Below are positions 52,919 through 62,187 of a stretch of 64,000 nucleotides of DNA, in pieces (the first letter of the stretch is position 1; each line of letters starts with the position of its first letter). The DNA is from Bdellovibrionales bacterium (lineage in GTDB: Bacteria > Bdellovibrionota > Bdellovibrionia > Bdellovibrionales > JAGQZY01), in NCBI GenBank assembly GCA_019750295.1, contig JAIEOS010000008.1:124001-188000 (forward strand). Direction: 5' to 3'. The notes beneath the pieces are model-generated. The model did not search any database and was not told the DNA's origin. It saw only the letters and a list, made by a program, of their open reading frames with translations. The position numbers and the translations under genes were made by a program.

Positions 52919-53959
52919 ATGGTCGCTAGTATTGCATTACCTAATGCAGATAAATTTGAATCCTTTTTGAAGGACGCGCTTAAAAAAGTACCTTCTTCCA
53001 TCATTCCTCTGGCGGGCGATGTGTCTTCGCGAAAATACTATCGCGTTCTCGAAGGAAACCAAAGTTGGGTACTTATGGAGTGGGAGCCCTTCACTTCTCC
53101 ACAGACTTTCCCCTTCATTTCCATCCAAACATATTTCAAGAACAATGATATCGCTGTCCCCGAGATCTTTTCGTATGATGAAAGTAAAGGCTACTTTCTT
53201 TTAGAGGATCTCGGTGATTTAACCTTGGAGCGAAAATTCTGGGAATTTCATAACCAGGAAAATATCCTTCCCTATTACAAATCAACGCTCGACGAGCTTA
53301 TAAAAGTTCATAGACTCTATCTCACCGAAAAGAATCAAGATCATTGTACCGCCTATAAGATTGAATTCGATGTCGAAAAATTTCTATGGGAGCTCAATTA
53401 CACTTTTAAAAATCTGCTTCAGGGTCTCTGTAAACTCACGTTCAACGCTGACGTCGAAGCCCAGCTCCAGGCCGAATTTAAAAGTATCGCCGAAAGACTC
53501 GCTCGACTCCCCCAAGTGATCTGCCATAGAGATTTCCACTCTCGCAACGTGATGATTAAGGGTGATCACACTGTACTTATTGATTTTCAGGATGCACGAT
53601 TGGGTCCGCCTCAGTACGACTTGGTGAGCCTGATTCACGATTCCTACGTGCAACTGAGTGAGCAAACCTCGCAGAATCTCATCAATTACTACCTCGAAAA
53701 ATTTCCAGAAGGTTTAAAGCTGTTTAAAGATAAAAAAGAATTTATGTATTTCTTCCAACTCCAGACTTTGCAGCGATGCTTTAAAGCTTGTGGAACCTTT
53801 TCGGCGGTTTACCAGCAACGAAAAGACAAAAGATATCTTAAATATTTACCAGGAACACTCGGCAAGGTGAACGCGACCCTTACGCAGTTTAATGAGTATC
53901 CGACACTGCGTAAAATTATGGATTCGCTCCAGGTTCCTCCGACCGACACTCTCCCATGA
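52919..53959 (+). CDS. amgK: AmgK-like sugar kinase (aminoglycoside phosphotransferase family)
   Basis: A 346-residue protein. The APH-type kinase motifs are LPQVICHRDFHSRNVMIKG (Brenner motif with the catalytic Asp) and VLIDFQDARLGPPQYDLVS (metal site). In several bacteria AmgK phosphorylates N-acetylmuramic acid at C1, and the next gene gives UDP-MurNAc. That role is supported here by the neighbours. The stop overlaps the murU start (ATGA). Confidence 0.82.
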   Translation: MVASIALPNADKFESFLKDALKKVPSSIIPLAGDVSSRKYYRVLEGNQSWVLMEWEPFTSPQTFPFISIQTYFKNNDIAVPEIFSYDESKGYFLLEDLGDLTLERKFWEFHNQENILPYYKSTLDELIKVHRLYLTEKNQDHCTAYKIEFDVEKFLWELNYTFKNLLQGLCKLTFNADVEAQLQAEFKSIAERLARLPQVICHRDFHSRNVMIKGDHTVLIDFQDARLGPPQYDLVSLIHDSYVQLSEQTSQNLINYYLEKFPEGLKLFKDKKEFMYFFQLQTLQRCFKACGTFSAVYQQRKDKRYLKYLPGTLGKVNATLTQFNEYPTLRKIMDSLQVPPTDTLP

Positions 53960-54936
53960 AGGCTCTGATTCTCACCGCAGGTTTAGGGACTCGTTTAGCC
54001 CCTTACACCCATCGAAAACCCAAGCCCGCTATCTGTATGTTTGGGATACCGATCGTCTACTATAGTCTCTATCTTTTAAAAAAAATTAATCATTATCGCG
54101 TCATCGCAAATCTCCATCATTTGCCCCACGAAATTCAGGCCTTGTTTAAGGCCCAGGCCCTCAAAGACTTTTCTGTAGAATACTCTTGGGAAAAAGAAAA
54201 AATATTAGGAAGCGGCGGCGCGATCTGGAACGCAAAAGCATTGCTCGAAGTTAGTGATAACTTTTTAGTGATTAACGGAGATGAAGTGATGATTCCTTCT
54301 CAAGAGAGTATTCTCAACTCTCTTCAAGATCATCATCTGCGCACCAATTCTTTAGCCACCTTTCTTGTCACGGATCACCCCGATCTGCTCAAAACTCTCA
54401 AACCCATCTGGGTGGACCGCGAAGGCTTTGTACTCGGTTTTGGTGAAACTCCTCCTGCGGGCAAAGACGCTAGACCTGTTCACTTCACCGGATACAAAAT
54501 CTACAATCGTCGAATTTTTAATTATCTGCCGCAGGGAGAATCTCACATCTTTAAAGATGCGGTGATTCCGGCGCTACGCAAGGGCGAGAGAGTGAGTACA
54601 CTTAAGGACAGTTGTCAGTGGTGGGAAACTGGTAATTTTAATAATTTGATCCATGCTCACCGAGATTTCATCCAGATTGCATCTCAGTCCCCGAAGTCGA
54701 ATCCGATCCAAAAGATCTACGATAGCTTTAATTTGAAATTTGATTTCAAGGTGATCTTTAATGACAAACTCCAGACGGCGTTTCCATCTCAGATGGACGT
54801 ACAAAGCCTACGTCTGGAAAATACAGTTTTTATTGCTCCCGAGTCGCAACTCCATAAAAATATTGTATTAAACAATGTGATCGTTAGCCCCGGGGCCCTT
54901 GTGACCGAATCGCAGACTCAAAAATTGTTATTTTGA
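53956..54936 (+). CDS. murU: MurU-like nucleotidyltransferase
   Basis: A 326-residue protein of the NTP_transferase family. The signature ALILTAGLGTRLAPYTHRKPKP with VYYSLYLLKK is the nucleotide-binding region, and GSGGAIWNAKAL and VINGDEVMIP (metal-binding) follow. MurU converts MurNAc-1-phosphate to UDP-MurNAc. The C-terminus has a repeat-like IAPESQLHKNIVLNNVIVSP, resembling left-handed beta-helix turns of GlmU-type proteins. It is coupled to amgK and ends just before anmK. Confidence 0.82.
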   Translation: MKALILTAGLGTRLAPYTHRKPKPAICMFGIPIVYYSLYLLKKINHYRVIANLHHLPHEIQALFKAQALKDFSVEYSWEKEKILGSGGAIWNAKALLEVSDNFLVINGDEVMIPSQESILNSLQDHHLRTNSLATFLVTDHPDLLKTLKPIWVDREGFVLGFGETPPAGKDARPVHFTGYKIYNRRIFNYLPQGESHIFKDAVIPALRKGERVSTLKDSCQWWETGNFNNLIHAHRDFIQIASQSPKSNPIQKIYDSFNLKFDFKVIFNDKLQTAFPSQMDVQSLRLENTVFIAPESQLHKNIVLNNVIVSPGALVTESQTQKLLF

Positions 54937-54947
54937 GAGGAGAACCT

Positions 54948-56027
54948 ATGATCGTACTTGGAATGATGAGCGGAACTAGCCTAGATGGCGTGGATTGCGT
55001 TTGGACCAAAGCTGAAGGGACATCTCAGGTAACGATGAAACTTCTAAAGCATAAATATGTGCCTTTTCCCAACGCTCTTCGCAAAGCTTTATTAAAAGCC
55101 ACCATAGGCAAAGCTTCGTCCCACGAAGTGGGCGAACTTCACCACGCTCTCGGGCGCTTTTATGCAAAAGCAGCGTCGAACTCTACCTACAAAGCCCAGT
55201 TGGTGGGACTCCATGGACAAACTATTTTTCACCAAGGGACGAAAGCGACACTGCAAATTGGGGAGTCGACTTATCTTGCGAAAGTCACTCAATGCCCCGT
55301 CGTCTTTAATTTCCGTGCTGCAGATATCGCCTCGGGTGGCCAGGGAGCTCCGTTAGCGCCGGTGTTTCATAAATTTTTGTTAAAACCCTTTAGTAAAAAC
55401 GGGGCCGCTTTTCATAATTTAGGAGGCATCAGTAATATCACTTATTTTGACGCCAAAAATTTTATCGCCTTCGATACTGGGCCCGCCTCAATACTGCTCG
55501 ACGCATGGATCGAGTATAAAACTCGAGGTAAGAAAAAAATGGATCGCAACGGCGTATTGGCTCATCAAGGTTTGCCCGACAGTGCGATGCTTAATAAATT
55601 TCTTTCGCACCCCTTCTTTAAAAAGCCTTTTCCTAAAAGCTGCGGACGCGAAGAATTTAACTTAGATTTTATCAAAAAATATGGCGGCACTCGATTTGCG
55701 AAATTGAATCTTAAAGATCAATTGGCCACATTAACAGAGCTCACGGTTCAAAGCATTGCCGAGGCCTACGAGATGACACCGAAAACTCCCAAGACCATTT
55801 TTTTCTCGGGTGGAGGAGTTTACAATACGTACTTGATGAAGCGTTTAAAAATTAATCTTCCGGAAGTGGATGTGAAAACGTCTGCAGATCTAGGCTGGCC
55901 CGCCGAAACGATCGAGGGCGGAGCCTTCGCGCTTCTCGCCTACCTTCGCTATAAAAAAATCCGCGTGAACCTTTCCACCATCACAGGTGGAAAAGATGGA
56001 TTGCACGGGCAAATTTGCGAATTTTAA
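54948..56027 (+). CDS. anmK: Anhydro-N-acetylmuramic acid kinase
   Basis: A 359-residue enzyme. The start is the ATG at 54948 behind a GAGAGGAG ribosome binding site. It opens the 1,6-anhydro ring and phosphorylates MurNAc at C6. Family motifs are VLGMMSGTSLDGVDCVW, LVGLHGQTIFHQG, AAFHNLGGISNITYF and FDTGPASILLDAW, with FFSGGGVYN near the end. It completes a salvage block with the two preceding genes, though the products (MurNAc-6-P versus MurNAc-1-P) belong to different branches. Confidence 0.94.
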   Translation: MIVLGMMSGTSLDGVDCVWTKAEGTSQVTMKLLKHKYVPFPNALRKALLKATIGKASSHEVGELHHALGRFYAKAASNSTYKAQLVGLHGQTIFHQGTKATLQIGESTYLAKVTQCPVVFNFRAADIASGGQGAPLAPVFHKFLLKPFSKNGAAFHNLGGISNITYFDAKNFIAFDTGPASILLDAWIEYKTRGKKKMDRNGVLAHQGLPDSAMLNKFLSHPFFKKPFPKSCGREEFNLDFIKKYGGTRFAKLNLKDQLATLTELTVQSIAEAYEMTPKTPKTIFFSGGGVYNTYLMKRLKINLPEVDVKTSADLGWPAETIEGGAFALLAYLRYKKIRVNLSTITGGKDGLHGQICEF

Positions 56028-57100
56028 TGCTCTCGGAGTCCGTTGCGTTCGGCATTAATTCGACGCTCCACCTTGGTGAAGTTATCGAGTGAGTGAGCAC
56101 CAGTGATTCCTCCAAGAGGACCATCGGAAGCCAAACCACGAGCTTGTAAGGCTTTGTCGGCTGCAATTTGAACTTGTTTATCGATGCCTTCGGAAGATTT
56201 CGTCGAAGGTGCGTTGTTATGATTGGCCATCATCGGACCACCACCGCCTCCGCCGCCGCGACCACCACCACTTCCGCCACCGCCGGCACCCGCGCCAAAA
56301 TTAATACGTGGGCTGTTGTCTTTACCGATATCATCGCGAGCTCTGGAAGAGGAGGGAGAAATTCCGCCCGCACCGCCGAGGCCACCGCCCCCAGGACCAC
56401 CACCGCCAAAGCCTTTTGAATACTCCAGGCCTTTTGCAGTTCCCGCTGCGGGATCATTCGCTGCCATCGCAAGATCGCCCTCTCCCGCCGCGCCTTCGCC
56501 ATCACGATATCCGCCTGTCGTAAAATCGCTTGTCGTATTGTTGGCCGTCTGCGTACACGCCGGAGTTCCAGCTCCGGTTCCGCGACAACTTGTATCTTGA
56601 GCGGCAGTTTGTGGATTCTGTCCTTTGTCCTGTCCCATCAGTGCGGCTAAAAGTTGCATCAATGCCGCAAGCATTTTGCTCATGTCCATCTCGTTCTTTT
56701 TTGCAGCCTGCAAATTTCTCTGAGGTTCGCCTTGAGTGCATTCCTTGGCGGCAGCTAGACTTTGCTGCGCGAGTGCAGCCTGCATTTGAGCATTTTCCTG
56801 CTGAGCTTGTTGATTGCATTGGGTGCTACAGGTCTCGATGGATTTCTTACATTTGGCGCTATCAATATTTGATTTTGCCATCGCTGCCTGGACGCTCGAG
56901 ATAGAATCTTGAGTTGTATTCGCTGCCCCTTGCCCGGTTCCACTGATGGCTGCAGAGCCGCCATCTAAAGCGACACGGGCTTGCTCTAACATGGCTGGAG
57001 AGCAATCTCTCTTCGCCGTCGCCTTCGCCTGTTGACACTGACCCGATGCATTTGCATGGAGATGTAACGTGAGAGGAATAATAAAAAATAAAAACTTCAT
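56024..57100 (-). CDS. Secreted Gln/Ala/Gly-rich protein near the TadG-like gene
   Basis: About 358 residues from the ATG at 57100, one base after the stop of the gene upstream. The signal peptide is MKFLFFIIPLTLHLHANA. A Cys-rich coiled-coil-like region (SAKCKKSIETCSTQCNQQAQ) and a Gln/Ala-rich helix follow, then a Gly-rich stretch (GGGGSGGGRGGGGGGG), and a charged C-terminal domain. It is likely extracellular and structural. The family is not recognised. The stop overlaps anmK by 4 bases. Confidence 0.65.
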   Translation of the reverse strand: MKFLFFIIPLTLHLHANASGQCQQAKATAKRDCSPAMLEQARVALDGGSAAISGTGQGAANTTQDSISSVQAAMAKSNIDSAKCKKSIETCSTQCNQQAQQENAQMQAALAQQSLAAAKECTQGEPQRNLQAAKKNEMDMSKMLAALMQLLAALMGQDKGQNPQTAAQDTSCRGTGAGTPACTQTANNTTSDFTTGGYRDGEGAAGEGDLAMAANDPAAGTAKGLEYSKGFGGGGPGGGGLGGAGGISPSSSRARDDIGKDNSPRINFGAGAGGGGSGGGRGGGGGGGPMMANHNNAPSTKSSEGIDKQVQIAADKALQARGLASDGPLGGITGAHSLDNFTKVERRINAERNGLREH

Positions 57101-57101
57101 A

Positions 57102-58115
57102 CTAATGCCCCATTGCCTTACGTTCAATTTGCACGCGATTGTGAACCATTAAAAAAATATCGGATTGTGAAACACCAATTAATGAATCGCCATGTTGTTT
57201 GAAATATCCCGCCCAGGCTGCTGGATCGCGATCGATCGAAGTTCTTTCGGACTTCGCGGTGTTCGCGCCGGGAGCATTCGAAGGATCTCCGCCAACACCG
57301 GCCGCACTTCCACCACCACTGCCGCCACCACCTTCAGACGATGCGACATTGATCGGTGCTTTTTTGGCAGCTTCTGCCGCTCTTTTTTCAAATTCACTAG
57401 CGAATCGATCGGCATCACTCTGACTCATTCCCATTCCTTTGAGAGCTGCCGGATTTAAACCAAAGGCATTCGCTTGGCTTCCATTGGGACCTGTGATGGT
57501 GCCATCGGCGCCCACGGTATAACCTGCACCCGCCAGTTGACCACGAAGTGTATTCAGTTGGCCTTCGGCATTTGAACCTTCGGTCTCATTACCTGATGTG
57601 CTTGTCGTTGTTGTGGAACCGGGAGTGCCTGATCCTCCAGTAGACGCGACTCCTAAATTATTCTGAAGATCTTGGGCTTCATCTTTTTTACCTTTGGCAA
57701 AGGCAGCTAAAGCAATACCTGCGGCCATCATTACACAAGACATGACTTGTTTGGCCATACAACCGGGCAAACTCATTGCCGCAATCGCAGCACCCATGAT
57801 CATTTTTGTATTGGCATCATCCTTTGCTTTTTGTGCCTGTTGAAAAGCTCCCGTTCCGTTACCGGTAAGCCCAGAAGTTCCAGCGGTTGATCCGTTAGAG
57901 GACTCACCGCGCGAGGAGGACGTTCTTCCTGGAGTTGTCGTTGTTGTGGTAGTGCTTCCGGTATTTACAGCACCGCCCGCACTCACCGCATCTCGATCTC
58001 CACGATTCGTCGAGGTCACCGCGCAAGTGATCGCAGTCTCACAGCCATTATTGGCCTGAGCCATCGGCTGCAAAGTTAACTGTAAGCAAACGGCTATGAT
58101 AATTAGTTTTTTCAT
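57102..58115 (-). CDS. Secreted Ser/Thr/Gly-rich protein near the TadG-like gene
   Basis: A 337-residue protein with a GGGGGGAC leader as ribosome binding site. The signal peptide ends at PMAQA. The mature region has a Thr/Ser/Gly low-complexity tract, then a hydrophobic helical stretch (MIMGAAIAAMSLPGCMAKQV and MSCVMMAAGIALAAFAKG) and a second Gly/Ser-rich linker. The C-terminus (YFKQHGDSLIGVSQSDIFLM) is similar in layout to the next gene's charged end. Probably a partner of it. Confidence 0.65.
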   Translation of the reverse strand: MKKLIIIAVCLQLTLQPMAQANNGCETAITCAVTSTNRGDRDAVSAGGAVNTGSTTTTTTTPGRTSSSRGESSNGSTAGTSGLTGNGTGAFQQAQKAKDDANTKMIMGAAIAAMSLPGCMAKQVMSCVMMAAGIALAAFAKGKKDEAQDLQNNLGVASTGGSGTPGSTTTTSTSGNETEGSNAEGQLNTLRGQLAGAGYTVGADGTITGPNGSQANAFGLNPAALKGMGMSQSDADRFASEFEKRAAEAAKKAPINVASSEGGGGSGGGSAAGVGGDPSNAPGANTAKSERTSIDRDPAAWAGYFKQHGDSLIGVSQSDIFLMVHNRVQIERKAMGH

Positions 58116-58196
58116 AGTCCCCCCGTCTTCTTATTCTATCGGAGTCTAGACTTAAACCCTTAATGATTTGTGAAAAGAATATCAGTTTGAAACACC

Positions 58197-58287
58197 AGGG
58201 TACCCGGTACCTTTTGCGGAGGCGATGTGTAAGAGGGCATTGCAATCCTTCTTACACATCGCATCCGCAAAAGGTACCGGGTACCCT
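58197..58287. repeat. Long inverted repeat E (38-bp stem, one mismatch)
   Basis: Arms 58197-58234 and 58250-58287 are reverse complements with one mismatch. The loop is only 15 bases (GGGCATTGCAATCCT) and contains no GC-rich core. The arms include two GGTACC-type palindromes (GGGTACCCGGTACC). It lies between codirectional genes, upstream of the gene at 57102. Confidence 0.92.
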
Positions 58288-58345
58288 AGGAGATTCCCAT
58301 TTTGAGACAAAATATTTAGCGGGGAACTATTGCGAGATCATAGAA

Positions 58346-60391
58346 CTAATCCGAGGGCGGATTAAGAATAGGGCCAACTACTCCGGGACCGCCTAAGGCA
58401 GCACTTACATTTTGCAGATAATTTTTGGATACGATTTTCACCGAGTATCCACTTCGTCCACCGACAGGACAGCCGCCCGGGGCCGGGAGAGCGGGGCTCT
58501 CGTCATCAGTTCTACCGACACATCGGCCAAAGGTGGAAACAGGAAACTCATAGTTGACGGCTTTATTTTGTGTCCAGCCCGTGAGCAATTGACTTGGATC
58601 ATCTGCCAAATAAAACACACCCGACAAAGGCGCCACAGTTTGCGCCGCTTGGATTTGATTAACTACATTATAGCGCTGCCGATTTTGCGATCCCAAATCC
58701 GCGTAAAGCTCATTCCCGCTAATGAATGTTCTAAAGTTAGGTAAGTTGGGATTGACGTAGTTGTCATCATAGCGCGCTTCAATGGAATAATAAGTGAGAT
58801 CAAATAGATCGGGAGCAATCGCCATCTGTTCCATCCGTCTCATGGATTCGGCGCTAATACTTCCGTTATCTCTCACTAGCGAATCTGCGTCGCTTTCAAA
58901 AACAGCAGGATTACCAATATGATTGTAATGAGCTAAAGCCATTCCGGGAACTAACGCCGCCTCATTATTTCCCGCAATAGTTATCCATCGAGAATGCATG
59001 ATCGCTAACGCGTATTTAGAGTTCATTCCTAGCTGGTCTCCAGGATACTTCGAGTGATTCACGACGTTTCCTGCTGGATCGCCGGCGCCGATGGAACCGG
59101 CAATGGATCGTGCCGGAAGTAAAGGATCTGTGCGCTCAGTGCCTTGAGACGTGGCGGCTCCACTCGGCCACGATTTGGAATACCATGGACCGATTCGTCC
59201 CCCGAAAGGCTTTGCAAAAGCTTCCGCCTGGAGATTTACAGTTCCACCAAACGGCGCAAAGATTTTTCGAGGTGCACTTGTCACCCTGACGCGCATGTAG
59301 GGCATACACCAAGGGTTTTTTTCTATACCCATCGACACTGGCCCACCATTGGAGAATACGCTCGCTAGCTGACCATCCATTCCGCCATAATCGGCAACTA
59401 AAGTGCGATTTGCGGTTGAGGGTAAATTACTTCCGTCACCACTACTGCGCGCCTGAGTCGTACATGTATTATTCGCAAAATCCATGTGGACGTAGTAAGC
59501 CCGAGGAAAAATTTCGACCTTAGGAAAAACGAATGTGGGATCAGCGCAGGCCGCAGATCCGATTTCGCCATTCAAAGAATTTTGGAGAGTCATCGAATAA
59601 CTCGTCTTTTGCGCGTAGGTGAGGTTTCTTTGTAACGTTTTTTCAACACCGGTTCTAATCGACTGACCTCGCATATCTACCATCTCATCGCCAGGCTTAA
59701 CCAACTCTGCGGTCAGTTTATCAATCATGGCTCCTCTCTTATCCGCCTCCAATTGGTAAGCCGCAAGCCAACGTGCGAGCAAGACATAATTTAAAGCGCC
59801 AATCTGTCGGCACTTCAATGAAATCTCAGCAGACACCGCCTGCAAGAGACTATTTAAAGAACCGACTAACCCTGCTAATGGTCCTCCACCTGTTCCATTC
59901 GCTACTGGTGTGGAGAACTGGAAGAGATCTTTGCAAAGTGAAACCGTATCAGACCCTTCGGTATCTGCATACTCTTTCCATAACGTACTTCCCACACAAA
60001 CGGCTGGCGGTCGTCGACCATTGGGCGGGTTAAAAAACGGCGTGGTCTCTTCACCTGGATTCGGGGGAAGAAATATAGGATGCTTTGTGAGCATTGTGGA
60101 AAAAGGAATACCAATGGCCGCCGATCCCGGAACGCGTAATCGAAACACCAACAATTTATAAGCTTGGCGAATTTGGTAATTAATGTGCGCAATCTGGTTG
60201 AGCAGCTCGGCTTGTCTTTGAGCTGCATAGTAAGCCGCGATGTCTGTGCTGTTTTGTAAATTGATTTTATCATGCACGACGAGACCGATGTTGATCACCA
60301 TCGCAAACAAAACAAAAAGCACCTGAAAAATCAGAACAAGAAAAATAGACATTTGCCCTTTTTCAGAGCGAAAAATTGATCGGCGCTTCAT
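58346..60391 (-). CDS. TadG-like Flp pilus assembly protein
   Basis: A 681-residue protein. The N-terminus has KGQMSIFLVLIFQVLFVLFA, a TadE/TadG-type membrane segment (GQ then hydrophobic), then VVHDKINLQNSTDIAAYYAA with the DxAAYYAAQ pattern common in TadG-like proteins. The rest is a large periplasmic or extracellular domain with several Cys (CVGSTLW, CKDLF, CRQIG). It may be part of a Tad-like pilus with the TadB and TadC-like genes at 41-42 kb. It is the first gene of the three-gene run on this strand. Confidence 0.65.
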   Translation of the reverse strand: MKRRSIFRSEKGQMSIFLVLIFQVLFVLFAMVINIGLVVHDKINLQNSTDIAAYYAAQRQAELLNQIAHINYQIRQAYKLLVFRLRVPGSAAIGIPFSTMLTKHPIFLPPNPGEETTPFFNPPNGRRPPAVCVGSTLWKEYADTEGSDTVSLCKDLFQFSTPVANGTGGGPLAGLVGSLNSLLQAVSAEISLKCRQIGALNYVLLARWLAAYQLEADKRGAMIDKLTAELVKPGDEMVDMRGQSIRTGVEKTLQRNLTYAQKTSYSMTLQNSLNGEIGSAACADPTFVFPKVEIFPRAYYVHMDFANNTCTTQARSSGDGSNLPSTANRTLVADYGGMDGQLASVFSNGGPVSMGIEKNPWCMPYMRVRVTSAPRKIFAPFGGTVNLQAEAFAKPFGGRIGPWYSKSWPSGAATSQGTERTDPLLPARSIAGSIGAGDPAGNVVNHSKYPGDQLGMNSKYALAIMHSRWITIAGNNEAALVPGMALAHYNHIGNPAVFESDADSLVRDNGSISAESMRRMEQMAIAPDLFDLTYYSIEARYDDNYVNPNLPNFRTFISGNELYADLGSQNRQRYNVVNQIQAAQTVAPLSGVFYLADDPSQLLTGWTQNKAVNYEFPVSTFGRCVGRTDDESPALPAPGGCPVGGRSGYSVKIVSKNYLQNVSAALGGPGVVGPILNPPSD

Positions 60392-60480
60392 GTAGAATTA
60401 TTTTAGTACCGAATTTGAGTGTCGTCACTAGGAGACACTCATTAATTGACAGCTATCACCCCGATAAGACACCCTAGGGT

Positions 60481-61266
60481 ATGACTTTGAACCTAAAATT
60501 AAAAATCATCACGACTTTCGTCCTACTGACCCTCTCTCACTCCGCATTCGGAGCTCTTTTTGAGGGGTACTACAAAGTGGTAATGGCAGGAACACCGCTC
60601 GGCTACGTGATCCAACGGTATGATCTCGATGCCAAAGACAAAACTTTTACTTCTACGTATTTTGTCTACACCAAAAGTAGCGATGGCTCTACGACCACCG
60701 AAAGTTTGAATGCAAAAGCCGACGACAAGCTATTGCCGCTTTCCTATCAGTTCACTCGGCTCGAGGGAAAAAATTCAAAGGTCATCGACGCGATTACAAA
60801 AAAAGATGGAAAGAAAAATAAATTTGTTATTAAAACCGTGGAAAACGGGAAAGCTTCCTCCAGAGAAGTTCCACTCACGGATAAAACATTTTTAAGTACT
60901 TTTCTTTCTCACCTGATGCTTAAAAATCCTAAAGGGATCCAAGTTGGTAATAAATATGCCTTCGAAGCTTTTGCGGAAGAAGATGGGAAACTCCAGGGGG
61001 GAGAAGCCTTCGTCAAGGAACAAGTCAAAGAAAAGGGCATGGATACCTTTCGCATCCTCTACAAAGTCAAAGGCGAAGAGTATGTCAACTGGATGAACAT
61101 TAAAGGGGAATCGATCAAGGCGCACTTTCCCCACATAGATCTTACCTTAGAGTTGGTCGCAGATCCTAAAGAAGCGACTAAAGGATTCCCATCAAACGAT
61201 ACCAGCGTAAAATTACTGTTTGGTGACATCCCTAAGGGAACCGACAATATGTTGAGTAAAAAATAA
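60481..61266 (+). CDS. Exported protein of unknown function upstream of an oligopeptide permease
   Basis: A 261-residue protein with a signal peptide (ITTFVLLTLSHSAFG). The mature part is a single beta-rich domain with repeated strands such as YYKVVMAGTPLGYVIQRYDL and STYFVYTKSSDGSTTTESL. No lipobox or membrane segment follows. It is 3 bases from the permease gene and is probably in the same transcript. I do not recognise the family. Confidence 0.6.
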   Translation: MTLNLKLKIITTFVLLTLSHSAFGALFEGYYKVVMAGTPLGYVIQRYDLDAKDKTFTSTYFVYTKSSDGSTTTESLNAKADDKLLPLSYQFTRLEGKNSKVIDAITKKDGKKNKFVIKTVENGKASSREVPLTDKTFLSTFLSHLMLKNPKGIQVGNKYAFEAFAEEDGKLQGGEAFVKEQVKEKGMDTFRILYKVKGEEYVNWMNIKGESIKAHFPHIDLTLELVADPKEATKGFPSNDTSVKLLFGDIPKGTDNMLSKK

Positions 61267-61269
61267 AGT

Positions 61270-62187
61270 ATGGCTTATTTACTCCGCCGTCTCCTCTCCT
61301 TGTTACCTGTCGTTTTTGGAGTGATGGCTTTGACATTTCTTTTAATCCATATGATTCCCGGTGATCCGATCGATATCATGTTGGGAGACTATGCGACTGA
61401 CGCAGATCGAGCAGCTCTTTCGCGTGAATTGGGTTTAGATAAACCTCTCCTCTCTCAGTTTAAGGACTACGTTCTCAATCTCACTCGCCTCGATCTCGGA
61501 CGCTCTTTACAAACACAAAGACCGGTTCTTCGCGAAATATTAAACCGACTACCGGCGACCCTCAAATTGGGGGGAGTCGCACTGGTCATCGCGCTCTGTG
61601 TGGGATTACCTCTCGGAGTTCTCGCCTCCATCTACAAAAGATCTTGGTTGGATCGCATGACGCTCGGTGGGGGAGTTCTTGCTTTATCGCTCCCGTCGTT
61701 TTGGACCGGACCCTTACTCATTTGGTTTTTTTCCCTCGAACTCGGATGGTTTCCTTTGGGTGAAGCCGATGAACCGTTAAGTATTGTTCTTCCCGCGATC
61801 ACACTCAGTGTGGGGGTCACCGCGTTGATCATTCGAATGACGCGAACATCGATGCTCGAAGTGCTTCGAGAAGATTATATCCGCGTGGCGCGAGCGAAAG
61901 GCCTGTCTTTCTTTAAAATTTATTTTGTCCATGCCTTAACGAATGCCATGATTCCCATTTTAACACTGGTGGGAATTATGCTCGGCGCTCTTCTTACAGG
62001 CGCCGTAATCATCGAGACCATTTTTGACTGGCCCGGCTTAGGACTCCTTATCTACCAAGGTATTCAAAATCGAGACTACCCGCTGGTGCAAGGCTGCGTT
62101 TTATTTGTTTCGATGATTTATCTTTTAGCGAACTTTCTGACGGATCTCGCTTACGCCTACTTCAATCCAAAGATGAGGATGGAATAA
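61270..62187 (+). CDS. ABC transporter permease, DppB/OppB type
   Basis: A 305-residue inner-membrane permease with six hydrophobic segments. It shows LTFLLIHMIPGDPIDIMLG, the BPD_transp_1 EAA region VARAKGLSFFKIYFVHALTN, and IETIFDWPGLGLLIYQGIQN. It would import peptides together with the next gene. No substrate-binding or ATPase gene is in the window. Its stop overlaps the next ATG by one base. Confidence 0.9.
   Translation: MAYLLRRLLSLLPVVFGVMALTFLLIHMIPGDPIDIMLGDYATDADRAALSRELGLDKPLLSQFKDYVLNLTRLDLGRSLQTQRPVLREILNRLPATLKLGGVALVIALCVGLPLGVLASIYKRSWLDRMTLGGGVLALSLPSFWTGPLLIWFFSLELGWFPLGEADEPLSIVLPAITLSVGVTALIIRMTRTSMLEVLREDYIRVARAKGLSFFKIYFVHALTNAMIPILTLVGIMLGALLTGAVIIETIFDWPGLGLLIYQGIQNRDYPLVQGCVLFVSMIYLLANFLTDLAYAYFNPKMRME

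Noticed and set aside
56223-56600. Pro-rich frame opposite the Gly-rich secreted protein
   Set aside because: It is a shadow of the GGC/GGA-rich coding strand.
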